A DNA stretch of 64,000 nt from Diadema setosum (Eukaryota; Echinodermata; Echinoidea; Diadematoida; Diadematidae), in contig CM067062.1 in assembly GCA_033980235.1 (NCBI GenBank), positions 13,659,991 through 13,723,990 of the forward strand, in the 5' to 3' direction. Below the pieces are notes generated by a model. It was not told where the DNA came from and did no database searches. It was given only the letters and a program-made list of their open reading frames with translations. Below are positions 13,331 to 24,549 of the stretch, one piece after another. The translations under genes and the position numbers were made by a program. Numbering within the stretch: the first letter of the stretch is position 1; every line of letters starts with the position of its first letter.

Positions 13331-14289
13331 CTAGATAGTGGTAGTGGATGTAAAAGGTGACACACAAGAATTGCCAATCATTCAACATCAAAGCCAGTTA
13401 TTTCGTTATATCAAGCAGATACTGGTCTATGAATCTTAACCCATTCCATACTGAATTCTGAAACCCCCATAAACTTAATACACAGACCACCAGGTTCCCT
13501 ATGGAATAGGTTAAATTGTTTTCTCCTCCTTCAAATAAAAAAGTACACACATTTGTAAGGGAAAGTTAACCTACTCTATTAAGTGTCACATTTTTTGTTT
13601 GTTTGTTTGTTTGTTTTTGGGGGGTTTTATTTTTTTTTTTGAGGGGGGGGGGGGTTCAGAGTTTACTACTACAAACGTAGTTTGGACTTGAATATCCAAT
13701 CAAAGTCCCTTGAAATAAGTGTACTGTAGCACCTAAGCTTTGAATAGTACAAGTTTAAGCAGGTTGGTTCTAACAATCAGAACTGATACACATACACAAT
13801 ATGTGTGTACACTGATATGCCTTGTGTACTTCATCCCTTCACTGGATACACACTAGGTGAAAATTTGTTTGTATGTTTGCTTGTTTCACTTAAGTGTATC
13901 ATTTCCTCCAATGTGTACAGGAATGAATATAATATGTACAATGAGAATTAACATCATGTGGACAGATCCATGACATGCATTTTACTCACTCTTGACCACC
14001 AAGCCAGGGTCAGAATAAGACATCTATTGGTTGTATTACTATCAATAAAGAAAATGTTTGACAATAGTACAATTTTAAGCTTGCATCAAAGGGACTTTCG
14101 TAATCACTTTCATTTTATAAGAGTTTCAGTGTTACAAGAAGTGATGCTTCACTAATAATCCAAGCAACACTTGAAGAGGCCATTGATTGAAGATAATAAT
14201 CATATCACAATCAAGACAAGCAGCATATTCTCAGGAAGTGAACTGGTGTTTATGACTAAAATTTTATGGATGGAAAGCCTAGATCTTAC

Positions 14290-14344
14290 CCCTTGTGTTT
14301 CTGGCTCATGGCGTTCTCCTTGTGGCCTTGGGGGCATTTTGTCT
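14290..14344 (-). CDS. RNF185: RNF185 coding exon 3 (proline/charged linker)
   Basis: A 55-nt exon encoding R-DKMPPRPQGERHEPETQG, matching the linker after the RING in vertebrate RNF185 (EKTPPRPQGQRPEPE). The acceptor is TATGCAG and the donor GGG|GTAAGA, phase 0. It is too short to stand out as an ORF; it was found by following the family sequence between exons 2 and 4. The Pro/Arg-rich linker joins the cytosolic RING to the membrane region. Confidence 0.88.
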
Positions 14345-14881
14345 CTGCATACAAGAAATATGAATAACATACATGAAATACATACTTGAAATTTTTAAAA
14401 AAAAAGTCATTTGGCCAGAATGATGCACAGGTACCTCTGTCTTTTTTCCCAGATATTGCAAGGTTTACCAGTACTTCTTTTTGTAAATATTTTTCAAACT
14501 CCTACCTCAACTAGAAAAAAAATTGTGAGAATCAAAAATTTCAAGCACACATACAGTAACACTTGAGTATGAATAAGCTCAGAGTTTTGGAACACCATTG
14601 GCAATGACATTCTTCATTACTGATCCACCTTGTAGTCAATCTTTGTGGTACAATGTAGTACTACAAATGAACAGGCCTTCATTATTCACAGTAAGTGAGC
14701 AGTATTTAATTACTTTTGAGATACATGCACCTGTACAAGCACTTTTCCTTTTAAACCAGTGCCATAATGATGTGATGGCACTGTTTGCAATGAGATGACA
14801 ATGCAAGAGCAAATAGTGAGAATGATACTACTGTCTAAGTTCTAACTCATCATTCAAACTACAGCTGTACTTCAAGGGGTA

Positions 14882-15090
14882 CTGTAAACGTCAACATTTT
14901 CACGACTAATTTTTCGTGCGGAGCTGGTCAAAAACATATTCGCAGGTTCTTGAATTCGTGATGAACAATTGTCAACCCATTCAAAATTGTGAAGATATAT
15001 TCGCAGGTTTTAGAATTTGCGCTAGCCAGGGGTAGCACGAAATACACGAAAATTAATGTAAGCGTATCACAAAAATTTCTGCATTTACAG
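14882..15090. mobile_element. TA-flanked MITE in RNF185 intron 2
   Basis: The ends are CTGTAAACG and its imperfect inverse ending GCATTTACAG, with TA outside both (14880-14881, 15091-15092). The 209-bp body is AT-rich with CACGA motifs. It resembles Tc1/mariner-type MITEs. It is non-coding and begins about 20 bp past the exon 2 splice donor. Confidence 0.55.
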
Positions 15091-15112
15091 TATATTGTAT
15101 ACACTGGCTTAC

Positions 15113-15244
15113 CTCGGGTCCTGTTGATTTGTGCTCCCCCTGCCATAGAGTGGAATGACCTTGTCTCGACTGATGCCTGCCTTACATACCGGGCACACCT
15201 GTCGATTCGGTCTGGTTTCTAACCACTGGTAAAGGCAAGGCCAG
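15113..15244 (-). CDS. RNF185: RNF185 coding exon 2 (second half of the RING finger)
   Basis: After an AATGCAG acceptor the exon completes Cys52 and encodes [20 protein letters not shown], then [17 protein letters not shown]. It supplies zinc ligands Cys55, Cys69 and Cys72 and finishes the C3HC4 RING. The stretch is nearly identical to vertebrate RNF185, with small changes such as Tyr57 where vertebrates have His. RNF5 is the closest paralogue, but the spacing and tail favour RNF185. The exon ends AG|GTAAGC, phase 2. A TA-flanked MITE begins only about 20 bp past this donor. Confidence 0.95.
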
Positions 15245-16264
15245 CTGCATTGTAAATACCAAAAACAGAACACAGTACTAGTAAATCCCAAAGTTGTACT
15301 TTTTAAACTCAGATGAGCTGAATTTGAGTAAATGGTGTTGAAGAACGTTTAGAACTTTTCAGAGTATTTTGTATACTTGGACATGTGTATGTGTATGTGT
15401 GTGTGGGGGGGGGGAGGCATTGATCCATATCTTATGCCACTAAATATGACAGCTGCACAAATCTGATAACGTTTACTGAATCAGCGAGCAAGTAAATATA
15501 ACATATTATTTCAAGCCCAAGTTTCTGAAATTATTGCACTGGGATGGGCAATAGACTAGTACAGGAGTAGTTTATGGATTCTAAACAATTGTCTCATGAA
15601 AGCCACACTTAATGTTGTAAGAAAAAAATTCTAAGGTACAGTCAGTACAACAAATCTTCTTCCAATAATGCCACACTCACTTTATATAAAGTTCTCTTAA
15701 ATGAGTAACTTATGTATGGTCTGGAATAAAGAATGAATACACTTGTGTGTATTACACTGCAGAATGTAGTGAATGATCAATCATGTAGGAGATAATGTGT
15801 GTATTTTTTCAAGCAATAATTACTGATACTTTGCAAAATTACACAGAGCTATTTACCATTCTCACATTGCACAAGACCAATAGACTATATGCATAGAAAG
15901 TAGATATTCCATACACAATTCATATTAGCCCCTTTACATAGTGACTTCGGAAGGACCATGTAGACGAGCAATACAATGTGGTGCCTCCTTCAAACCTTGG
16001 CAATAACATTGGTGTACATCTATCTGAATTACAGACATCATTTGTGTTTGACGACTCTGCTTTGCTGTTAGACCAAAATAGCAAAAGTTTTTTTGTTTGT
16101 CTGTTTTTTGTTTGTTTTGGGGGTTGTGTTTTTTAAGGTATGATGGTACTACTGGTATACTTCCTTTCAGTTCACATGATGGTATACATCGTGTTCGGCA
16201 GATAACCTTGGGCATAATAGGCTACAGGGTTGTGTGAATATTACGTAGTTGGCCCGCAACTCAC

Positions 16265-16419
16265 CAGAATAAATGGCCGCATCTGCTCACCACGGCATCC
16301 TTGGCTGTGTCTAGACAGATGTTGCATTCAAACAGACTCTCTTGGCTGGCTGTATCATTAGGGGTAGCAGATGCTCCATTGGATGGATTGCTACTATCTT
16401 CTGTACTATTGCTTGCCAT
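16265..16419 (-). CDS. RNF185: RNF185 coding exon 1 (start codon, first half of the RING finger)
   Basis: The exon starts at an ATG (16419-16417) and encodes residues 1-51 plus two bases. It begins [15 protein letters not shown], a Ser/Asn-rich disordered leader as in vertebrate RNF185. It then gives the first RING-HC zinc ligands, Cys32 and Cys35 (ECNIC), followed by Cys47 and His49 (RCGHLF). The donor is TG|GTGAGT, so the next ligand Cys52 is split across the intron. RNF185 is a RING-type E3 ubiquitin ligase of the ER and mitochondrial outer membrane that acts in ER-associated degradation and autophagy. This ATG matches the family N-terminus. Confidence 0.92.
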
Positions 16420-16977
16420 TGTCAATAAAACGTCTTGATACTTGTCCGCCTACCAATAAAAATGCAGTATCTCACAAAGCTTGAGAGTATCCGATCAGTC
16501 TCTTCAAAGAAAGCGGCTAGTTCGACCACTCTTCCGAGTTAGCTATTCTGGCAAACTATTGTGCAGCATGTCAAATCAATCATAAGCAAGTCATAGCTCA
16601 ACTGCCAAGGAGATCAGATTTTTGTGATGCAGCCGGTGATGGGTGGAGAGAGGTGCATCCTTCCTGCTGTCAGTATAGGTTTGATGGAGCTCCTTTCCAC
16701 AGTGTCAGGCAAATTCTCTTTAGCCGGTCAGATCCAAACCATTCAACACTTGGTCGAAGCTCAGAAACTCATGTCTTGCTTGCATCCATCCACCTGTTAG
16801 TTAATATCATGTAGAAAGCAATGATGACATTAAATATAAAACATAATTTTCTAATTTGTTTAAAATTCTCTTGTCAGTTTGCCAACAAACCTCATCATCA
16901 CACATTTGGAAAAAGCAGGTTTTTGTACGTGGAATGCCTGTCACTACATTCTTGAAATTACATTGTACAGTTGAACC
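16420..16977 (-). promoter_or_regulatory. RNF185 5' flank (presumed 5' UTR and promoter)
   Basis: The region lies directly upstream of the RNF185 start codon. A possible acceptor (TTTTTATTGGTAG on the minus strand, near 16452) suggests a 5' UTR intron. No clear TATA box or other element was recognised, so this rests on position alone. Confidence 0.3.
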
Positions 16978-17375
16978 TCTCTTATCCGGCCTCCCTTTAT
17001 CCGGATCTCTCTATTATACGGACGCAATCTCGCCGTAATTTTTTTTTAATAATTACGGGAGAAAAGGGGGATTCCCAACTCCTTGAGAACTCCTACACAA
17101 ACACACATGAATTACATATTACTTCCAACATAATTAACATACATTACATCAAATTTCCTTCCAAATTGCTTACCTTCAGACATTTTAACATCCCCTAATG
17201 TAACAATGAAAAGGTTGCAGTATACACATTACTACATGTGGTACTACAATGGGCTACATCAGTACATGTGTATGTATATGTACATGTAAAAAGCATTTAG
17301 TCTCCCGTATCCGGCCAAATCCCTTATCCAGATGAGCCCCGGTCCCGACTTGTCCGGATACGAGAGGTTCAACTG
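16978..17375. mobile_element. pogo/Tigger-like MITE, copy 2
   Basis: It has the same termini as 11611-12064 (CAGTTGAACCTCTCTTATCC and inverse) and the same TA flanks (16976-16977, 17376-17377). The outer 150 bp or so at each end are nearly identical between copies, but the central 100 bp differ. They are therefore two derivatives of one family rather than a simple duplication. Confidence 0.65.
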
Positions 17376-17377
17376 TA

Positions 17378-18211
17378 TTTGCATGCGTGCATGTACAGTA
17401 GGCCTGCCTACTACTAGCTCTGTATAACGCAGGTGTCGACTGTGCAGATTGTGTTTCATTTGGTATAACACACTACAGGGTGTAGCCACTCAACCAACAG
17501 AAAAGTAAATTTATATTTTGTAAATTCGGGATTGATGTACGACTGTTATCAAGAGTAGATCTACATTTGAAGTAAGAATACAATTCCGGGAGTGACTGAA
17601 TTAAAAAAAAAAATAGAATGAGAAATACTAGATCTAGACCAATTTCTGCCTCTTGTTCGGTGGCCTCTTGTTAACTATATTATACAGTCAGTAATATAGT
17701 CAGCCCCTAACGGACAGATATCTTCCAGGGTTCCATTCACCCTACTGTGCAGACTTTAATACTGTAGCTCTACTTACCCATCAGAGGCGTCATGTAGGAA
17801 ATTGGGTAGAATTCCCCATTTTCTGTTATAAGACATCACAAAACTTGGCATGCATATCTTTCTATACTCAAGAAACGAGTGAAGCTCACCAATTTCTAGC
17901 CTTTTGCAAAGGCAGCTCGCATTGGACTCGCACACAGCGACCGGATAAGAGTGAGCTACAGCAGCTCGCCACTTGCGCGCTGTGTGCGTACACTGCTCGG
18001 CTCTGTGTGAGTGTCCTCAAATTATAGCAAGCTGCTATGTATATGCAAAAGGCTAACCAATTTCATGATTTATTCTTCTTACCACCCATACCGGCCCCGG
18101 TATAAACGATTCTGCATGCTTTACTGCTTAAAACGGCCTTTGAACTCTGCTCGCCTACACGGTCAAGACACAGCAGTCATGTTAAAAACCACTGTACAAG
18201 CATGTGCGCGG
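17378..18211. other. Non-coding gap, nothing recognised
   Basis: No exon, RNA gene or repeat structure recognised here; short ORFs have no family resemblance. Confidence 0.4.
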
Positions 18212-18801
18212 TAACTACGACCAGCAGCCCCATACGCATAGCGTAATGGGGCTGCGCACTGTAATATTTAAGATCATGACAGATTAGTATAGCGGACAAA
18301 TATCAACTTAAAATAAAAAAATTTCTTCAATTTGAAGACTTACCAGTGAATTTGAAGTATAGACAACAGGGTTCATGCAACGTTTAGTTCTGCCAATAGT
18401 CCCTTTCTGTTCGAATTGATGGATTAATATGACTCGGTCCAGAGGAACCTGGGAGAGCTACACTGAATTGACTGCCAGCGCATGCGCACAAACCCAAATC
18501 CATTGACTGGATAAGATGTCTGTGTGCGCATGTGCTGGCCGTCAATTCAGTGTAGCTCTCCCAGGTTCCTCTGGATCAAGTCACATTAAGTCATCAATTT
18601 GAACAGAAAGGGACTATTGGCATAACTAAATGTTGCACGAACCCTGTTGTCAATACTTCAACTTTACTGGTAAGTCTTCAAATTGAAGAAATTTTTAGAT
18701 TTTAAGTTGATATTTGTCCTCTACACTCATCTGTCATGATCCTGAATGCTACAGTGCACAGCCCCATTACACTATGCGTATGGGGCTGCTGGTCGTAGTT
18801 A
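18212..18801. mobile_element. 590-bp foldback MITE
   Basis: The left end TAACTACGACCAGCAGCCCC is exactly mirrored at the right end, and the arms stay complementary for about 290 bp each around a centre near 18508. Flanks GTGCGCGG and GTGTGCGG may be an 8-bp target duplication with one mismatch, which would fit a hAT-type origin. Non-coding. Confidence 0.65.
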
Positions 18802-19063
18802 GTGTGCGGAGACATGTACAGCACTGTAGATTGCCCAGTCTGCACAGCAGAGGGAATGGTAGACAGAAAAATCCATCTGTCTGGAGGAGTCTTCCATCAT
18901 TTTTTTACTTTGTCGGCTCTCCTCTGTGGATCCGTGAGGCCAGTCGCAGTCTCCGCGGACATATCCCCTGGACGACACACCCCATAGCATAGTGATCACA
19001 TGTGGTGTCACAAACCCCTTGTGGGGACAATTAGAAGTCTAATTTACATTGTTTTGTACAATA

Positions 19064-19965
19064 CAGTTAAACTCGCCTAAGTCGACGTCGCATATGTCGA
19101 ATAATCGCGCAAGTCGAAGATTTTAAAAAGTCCCGATTTTTCCCCATTGACTTACGTGTATTAATTCACTAACAAGTCAAATTTTTTAAGTCGAATACTC
19201 GGCTAAGTCGATGAAATTCCAAGAACACTTTCACGGAAACCATTGAATTCACTGTGCCTAAGTCGAATAAGATAAGATAAATCACTGTCAAAATCATGAG
19301 ACGCCAGTTTTTGTTTACATACAGTATATACCAAAAGAAACTTTGCGTTAAAAACATTAACGTTTCATTTACGCAAGCGGTTTCACCTGAATCGTTATTA
19401 ACGCAAACTAACGATCGGGAAAATTGACGTTTGTAGTAACGAGGAGTAACGATCCCAAGCGCAAATTAACGATGTTTATAAGAACTCACGCGAGATTTTG
19501 GTTTCCGTTACCCAGACCTGGTGAAAGGACGACGTATCGCCTCTGCCGAGTGTAGGGATCTATGCCTTATCATACTTAGCGGAGTCTTTTCGCGAATCGT
19601 ATCATGATTTCGCGAATGGTCAATATGCGATCGGGGTCACCAAAAACGCACGCCGTGCCAACCCAACCCCCCCCCCAAAAAAAAAGAAAAGCCGGATGTT
19701 TGCCTTCAGTTTTGAAAATGAACAGCGGTAACAATCGGCTCCATAAGAGCTAGAATGTCAGATGTTTGCTCTTAATTTTGGAAATGAATAACGGTAATAC
19801 ACAAAGTGGATAAAACGTCTTGCTGAAGGGAAAATATCGGGCACACCGCTCCAGCTCTCAGCTCCAAAGTAGACAACATACATGTACATTATACACACGT
19901 ATGCGTGGTGTAAGTCGATGTGTTTTGCTCAGTCCCGAGAAGATTGACTTATGCGAGTTTAACTG
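19064..19965. mobile_element. 0.9-kb TA-flanked non-autonomous DNA element
   Basis: The left end CAGTTAAACTCGCCTAAGTC and right end ATGCGAGTTTAACTG are inverted repeats with TA on both sides (19062-19063, 19966-19967). The inner left part carries several AAGTCGA repeats. The ends resemble pogo/Tigger-type elements but differ from the 11611 and 16978 family. No transposase ORF remains. Confidence 0.55.
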
Positions 19966-19967
19966 TA

Positions 19968-20798
19968 ATTACAACAGATAGAACAAGGTTGATGTGCACA
20001 TGGAATGTTGCGTGGGGACCTTGAGAAAGCATAGCCCCGGAGTACCTCGCAGCTGAGCGGGAGCAAAAATCACGAATAACTCCATTGCCACATTCACGGC
20101 GACTTCACAAATAAAGCACGGCTAAATTGCTATCATAAACACAGTGACAATAAAAAATGAAATAAACACTACCTTTCCGACTTGGTTTTTCTCACCCATT
20201 TATCTAGAAACTGCAAAATTTTCTACATTTTTTAGGAGTAATAAGCGGCCTGCCCTAGTGCAACAGTGGAGAGACTTGCTGCGATATCCATTAGTGCGCA
20301 TTGCGCATGCTGTCAATGCACTGCACTGCATGCATGCTGTGCGCCTGTGTAAGTGATTGTGAGTTTCAGTGAGCATCGGTGAGCTGAAGATATTCGCGTT
20401 TATTAGACAACATTTTCTGCATCATAAGCAATGAAATGCATTAAACAGTCACCGAAATTAATCATTTAGGTTTGATTGACCCATGTAAGTATTCCTAGTA
20501 GTTTTTGTTGAAAAATTAAGGAAATATAGCGCCGAAACGGCACCGTTTTGATCAAAACCTCGATCTGAATGCGAAAACGGCACAGCCCCAACGCTGCACG
20601 TTGGCGCTGCCCATTGGGGCTTTCGCAATTAGAGAAAGCACAGCTTGTTAAACAAGGTCCCCTCAAAAAAGAAATATTACATTATTTTACTAGCAGATGA
20701 GTGGACGTGATATAATTTACAGTGTAACTGTTAAATGTGTACTATTGCAAAATGAATGAAGGGCTGAGCCTGTCTGAGGCTTGAGCTATTTAGACTTA
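19968..20798. other. Non-coding gap, nothing recognised
   Basis: Between the TA-flanked element and the CR1 tail I see no exon or repeat I can name. Confidence 0.35.
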
Positions 20799-20815
20799 GT
20801 TCTTCTTCTTCTTCC
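20799..20815 (-). repeat. (GAA)n tail at the CR1-like element 3' end
   Basis: The minus strand reads GGAAGAAGAAGAAGAAC about 155 bp past the stop of the reverse-transcriptase ORF. CR1/L2-type elements end in short microsatellite tails rather than long poly(A), so this is the likely 3' end. Confidence 0.4.
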
Positions 20816-20970
20816 AGGTAGAGTGCAGCTTCAAATTTTGAAGATTATCGCACTGTGAAATGCGTGTGCGTGTGGACCCTCACACACGTCTAAGACAGGA
20901 TAGCTTTTGTGCAAGTGCGTACATGTATAGACAACGTGTAAGTAAAAATTTGTGTCCTCCGGAGACAAAA

Positions 20971-23900
20971 CTATTTCTTCTTCCCACTCAAGACAAGCCG
21001 GAAGGCATCGAGAGAAGAAGAAGAAGCTGGGTCCTCTTGGAGGCTGTTCCAGTCCTTACAGGTCCTTGGGAAGAAGGAAGAAGCATACGCCTGATTGCTA
21101 CATTGGATCGTCTGCAGTCGAGAGCCGTGTCCTCTAGTGGCTGATGTCCGTTCGCTGAGGTAGGATTGCCAAGCGATGTCAACAAGGTTGAAGCGGATGC
21201 GATACAACATAGCCAGGCGGCTGTGAAGGCGTCTGTCCCGTAAGGAATGCCACTGCAGGTTGTTAAACATGACTGTCACACTGGATGTTTGGTTGAAGTC
21301 ACCTGTCACATAGCGGGCACACCTTCGCTGGACCATCTCGATCTTGTTGATGTTCCGCTGAGTGTGTGGGTCCCATGCTGTTGCAGCATATTCCACTACT
21401 GGTCGGACATATGTGAAGTAAGTGGCCTGCTTGATGTGACGGCTACAGTGTTTGAAGTTACGACGTAAGAAGCCAGTAACAGAGTTAGCCTTCTTCACTG
21501 TGGTATCAACGTGAGAGCTGAAGTTAAGCTTGCAGTCGATGTGGAGGCCGAGGTATTTTGCGGAACTCACCACTTCGAGATCATGCCCATGGATGTTATA
21601 CTGGCCAGTAACTTGCTTCCTCTTGTTGGTCACGCGAAGGATCTGGCATTTAGAAGGGTGAAATTCCATCTTCCATTTGCTCTCCCATTCCTGTAGCCGG
21701 TCTAAGTCTTCCTGAAGATTGGTACAATCTTGGGCTGACCTAATACGCCTGTAGAGCAGGCAGTCATCAGCGAAAAGGCGTGTTGTCGAGTGCTCAATGC
21801 TGTCTGGTAGATCATTGATGTAGATCAAGAAAAGGAGTGGGCCTAGGGCACTGCCCTGCGGTACTCCGGATGTAACCTTGATCTCCTGACTGATCTGGCC
21901 CTCAAGTACGACTTGTTGGGTACGGTCGCTCAGGAAGCTTCTGACCCATCTGAGAGTAGTGCCGCGTATGCCATAGTAGTCTGCTTTGAGTAGAAGTCGC
22001 CGGTGAGAGACTTTGTCGAATGCTTTCGCAAAGTCCAACAGTATGCAATCTATCTGTTCCTTGTCGTTGAGCCCTTTTGCAAGATCATTGATAGTGAGGA
22101 TGAGCTGGGTTTCACAGGATCTTCGCTTTCTGAAGCCGTGTTGTGCGTCTGACAGGATGTTGAGTTCAATGAGGTGATGGATGACAGCACAATGCACCAC
22201 ATGCTCACATAATTTGGACAGGATTGCAGTGAGTGAGATTGGCCGATAGTTTGCCGGGTTGGACTTGCATCCCTTTTTGTGGATTGGTACAACAAAAGCT
22301 TTCTTCCAATGAGATGGAATGCTGCCCTGGATGAGGGAGGCCTGGAAAAGCAAGGTGATGACAGGTGAGATCTGGTAAGTCATCTCCTTGAGTAGTCGAG
22401 CAGAAATGCCGTCTGGTCCGGTGGCTTTGTGTGGCTTAAGTCTTTTCATCAGCTTTTCTACTCCAACTTGGCTAATCGATATGTCAGGCATGGTTGGGTA
22501 AGGACTTGGTCCAAGGTCTGGCAGGGTGTTGTCGTTGTCAGATGTGAAGACTGAGGAAAACTGCTTGTTCAGGATCTGAGCTTTCTGCTTTGGGTCACAA
22601 TGCAGTATGTTGCCTTCCTTCAGTGGTGCTACTCCCAAGTGGTCACACCGCATGGTCTTGACAAGCGCTCTAAAGCGCTTGTTGCAGCCTGCGTCACTGC
22701 TGACAAGGTCTGCAATGTTTTTGTTGTAGGCCTGTCTACAGACTTTCTGGGCTTTCTTCTTCAAGATGTAGCGGTGCCACGAAGATGTCGCCTTAGCCTT
22801 CTTGTATGCTCTGGCCTTCCTTCGGCATATGCGCTTGGTAGCGGTGTTGAACCAGCACTGATTGAGTCTTGTTGACGACATCTTTTTGGGAACGTTGTCT
22901 GTGAGGATCTTTTCCAAGCCTTGTTGGATCTCATTTACGAGCGTTTCCACTGGGGTTGATGTATTATGAGACTCCATGAACTGGTCTGCCCATGCCTCAG
23001 CATCACTATGAAGTGCTTCAAGGTTGGCTTTGTTCCACAGAAAAATCTCTCTCCGTGTTGGTTTATTCCTGTGGGCCCTGGTTGTCATGTCCATGAATAT
23101 CACATCGTGATCACTCAGACCGGGCATGAGTTGACATTGCCTGACTAGTGTTGGACGATTTGTGATGATGACATCCAGTGTATTTTCCCCTCTGGTAGGG
23201 AAGTTGACAATCTGCTCAACTCCAACGTCTCCCAAGGTCTGCAGGTACGATTCACTTAGTGAGTGTCGATACTGGTGAGATGTGATCTCTTCTGTCTCCC
23301 AGTTGATGTCGGGTAAGTTCATGTCACCTCCAATCCAGACTGCTGCACCGGGGTTGGATGTGCGCAAGTCTCGGATGAACTGGTTCATGCTGTCCAAGTA
23401 CTGTTGGTCAGTGTTCGGAGGACGGTACACAGCTCCAAATATGACGCTGTTGTTGTTCGTGGGTCCGTTTACCACCTTAGCTGCAACGGCTTCCGCATCA
23501 GTAGTGATGTCTACCTGGTGACCATTAAGGCTTGTTGAGATTGCTAGCAAGACCCCTCCATATCCACCAATTCGGTCTTTGCGGTACACATTGTAGCCAG
23601 GAGGAAAGACTTCCCCAACACTGATGCTTGGTTTGAGCCATGTTTCACAGCCCATGATCACATCTGGCTTGACTGCGTCGAGAAGGCACCAAAATTCTTC
23701 CCTCTTTGAAACGATACTCTGGAAGTTGATAGTAAGGGTCTTTAGATGTTGCTTCCTTTCAGAAGACAGATTCTTGATTGGTGAAGATGCAGCCTGTGGT
23801 GGATCAGGTGAACAGGACCCGGAAGCTCTGAAGCTCGAGTTGATGCAGTCTGATGTCGAGCTGGACAAGTCACTGCTGCAGCTCTCTACTAAGGTGTCAA

Positions 23901-24135
23901 ACAAGCTGGATGAGTATTTGGGTAGGCCACAGTTGCAGCATTCTCAGGGTTCATCACATCTACCAAGGATGTCCAAGAAGCTGTCGTCAATGTTCACACA
24001 GTCAGCATGGAACCATGTATCACATGACTCACAAAGTATAAAGCAAGTGGCCCAATGTTCGTCATCATAAGCAGCGAAAGCAAAATAGCGTGCATAATCC
24101 GAACGCTTGCGCTGCAACCATGGTTCGGTACTCAT
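20971..24135 (-). pseudogene. CR1/L2-like non-LTR retrotransposon ORF2: PHD finger, endonuclease, reverse transcriptase; one in-frame TGA
   Basis: The reading frame opens at an ATG (24135-24133) and runs to 20971, broken only by TGA at 23946-23944. Before the stop is a PHD-type zinc finger core (CESCDTWFHADC). After it are the last CxxC pair (ECCNC) and the phrase GLPKYSSSLFD typical of PHD-bearing CR1-like ORFs, so the TGA most likely replaces the Trp of the PHD finger. Counting from codon 23904, the apurinic endonuclease motifs follow (MGCETWL; IGGDMNLPDINW near residue 193; SDHDVIF near 266). Then come the reverse transcriptase motifs TGPDGISARLL, DFAKAFDKVSH, GVPQGSALGPLLF and FADD at about residue 711. 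The TTG at 23904 is not a real start. The first Cys pair of the PHD finger is also missing (Tyr in both places). Apart from these lesions it looks recent. Confidence 0.85.
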
Positions 24136-24549
24136 TGTTCGGCCCCATATGTCCGTGCATCAACATGCGCGACGTACCGCGCCGTGCGCTCGCCCTGCCT
24201 ATGTGAATGTATCAGCGCGTGGGCTACGCACGGGCGAAACCGTATACATACTGTAGTACATCGCACTACAAGAGCGCGGTACTATCCTTATACTCGCACG
24301 CTGTGCGAGAGATTCAATGCATTCACAACACGTTGCGTCCGAACCTTGGTGATGCAGGAAATTCTGGCACGGGTGGCATGCAAAATATAAATATCGCGTA
24401 AACGCTCAAGTTATCTCAGAAACGGTTGCAATCATGGCTGTAAGTGTACTTGCTGTATAGATTCAATGCAGATAAACGGACTAGTAACTTTAAAACTTGG
24501 AATGAAACGAGTCTATATGTGTTGCTATGCAACTTTACTTACCTGTTAC
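24136..24549 (-). other. CpG-rich segment between the CR1 ORF and the 2A-like leader
   Basis: About 410 bp without a coding match. It is notably richer in CpG than its surroundings, with several CGCG clusters. In the minus direction it sits immediately upstream of the PHD/endonuclease ORF and could be an internal leader or promoter of the element, or unrelated DNA joined by rearrangement. Confidence 0.3.

Larger units (their letters stand above)
12377..16419 (-). other. RNF185: RNF185 gene (five coding exons, minus strand)
   Basis: Coding exons in transcript order are 16419-16265, 15244-15113, 14344-14290, 13330-13210 and 12474-12377. Intron phases match at every junction, all donors are GT and all acceptors AG. 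The exons total 561 nt, giving 186 residues plus stop; human RNF185 has 192. Introns are 16264-15245, 15112-14345, 14289-13331 and 13209-12475. They hold one MITE (14882-15090), a (GTTT)n/G run near 13590-13650 and otherwise nothing recognised. A possible 5' UTR intron acceptor lies near 16452. Confidence 0.92.
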
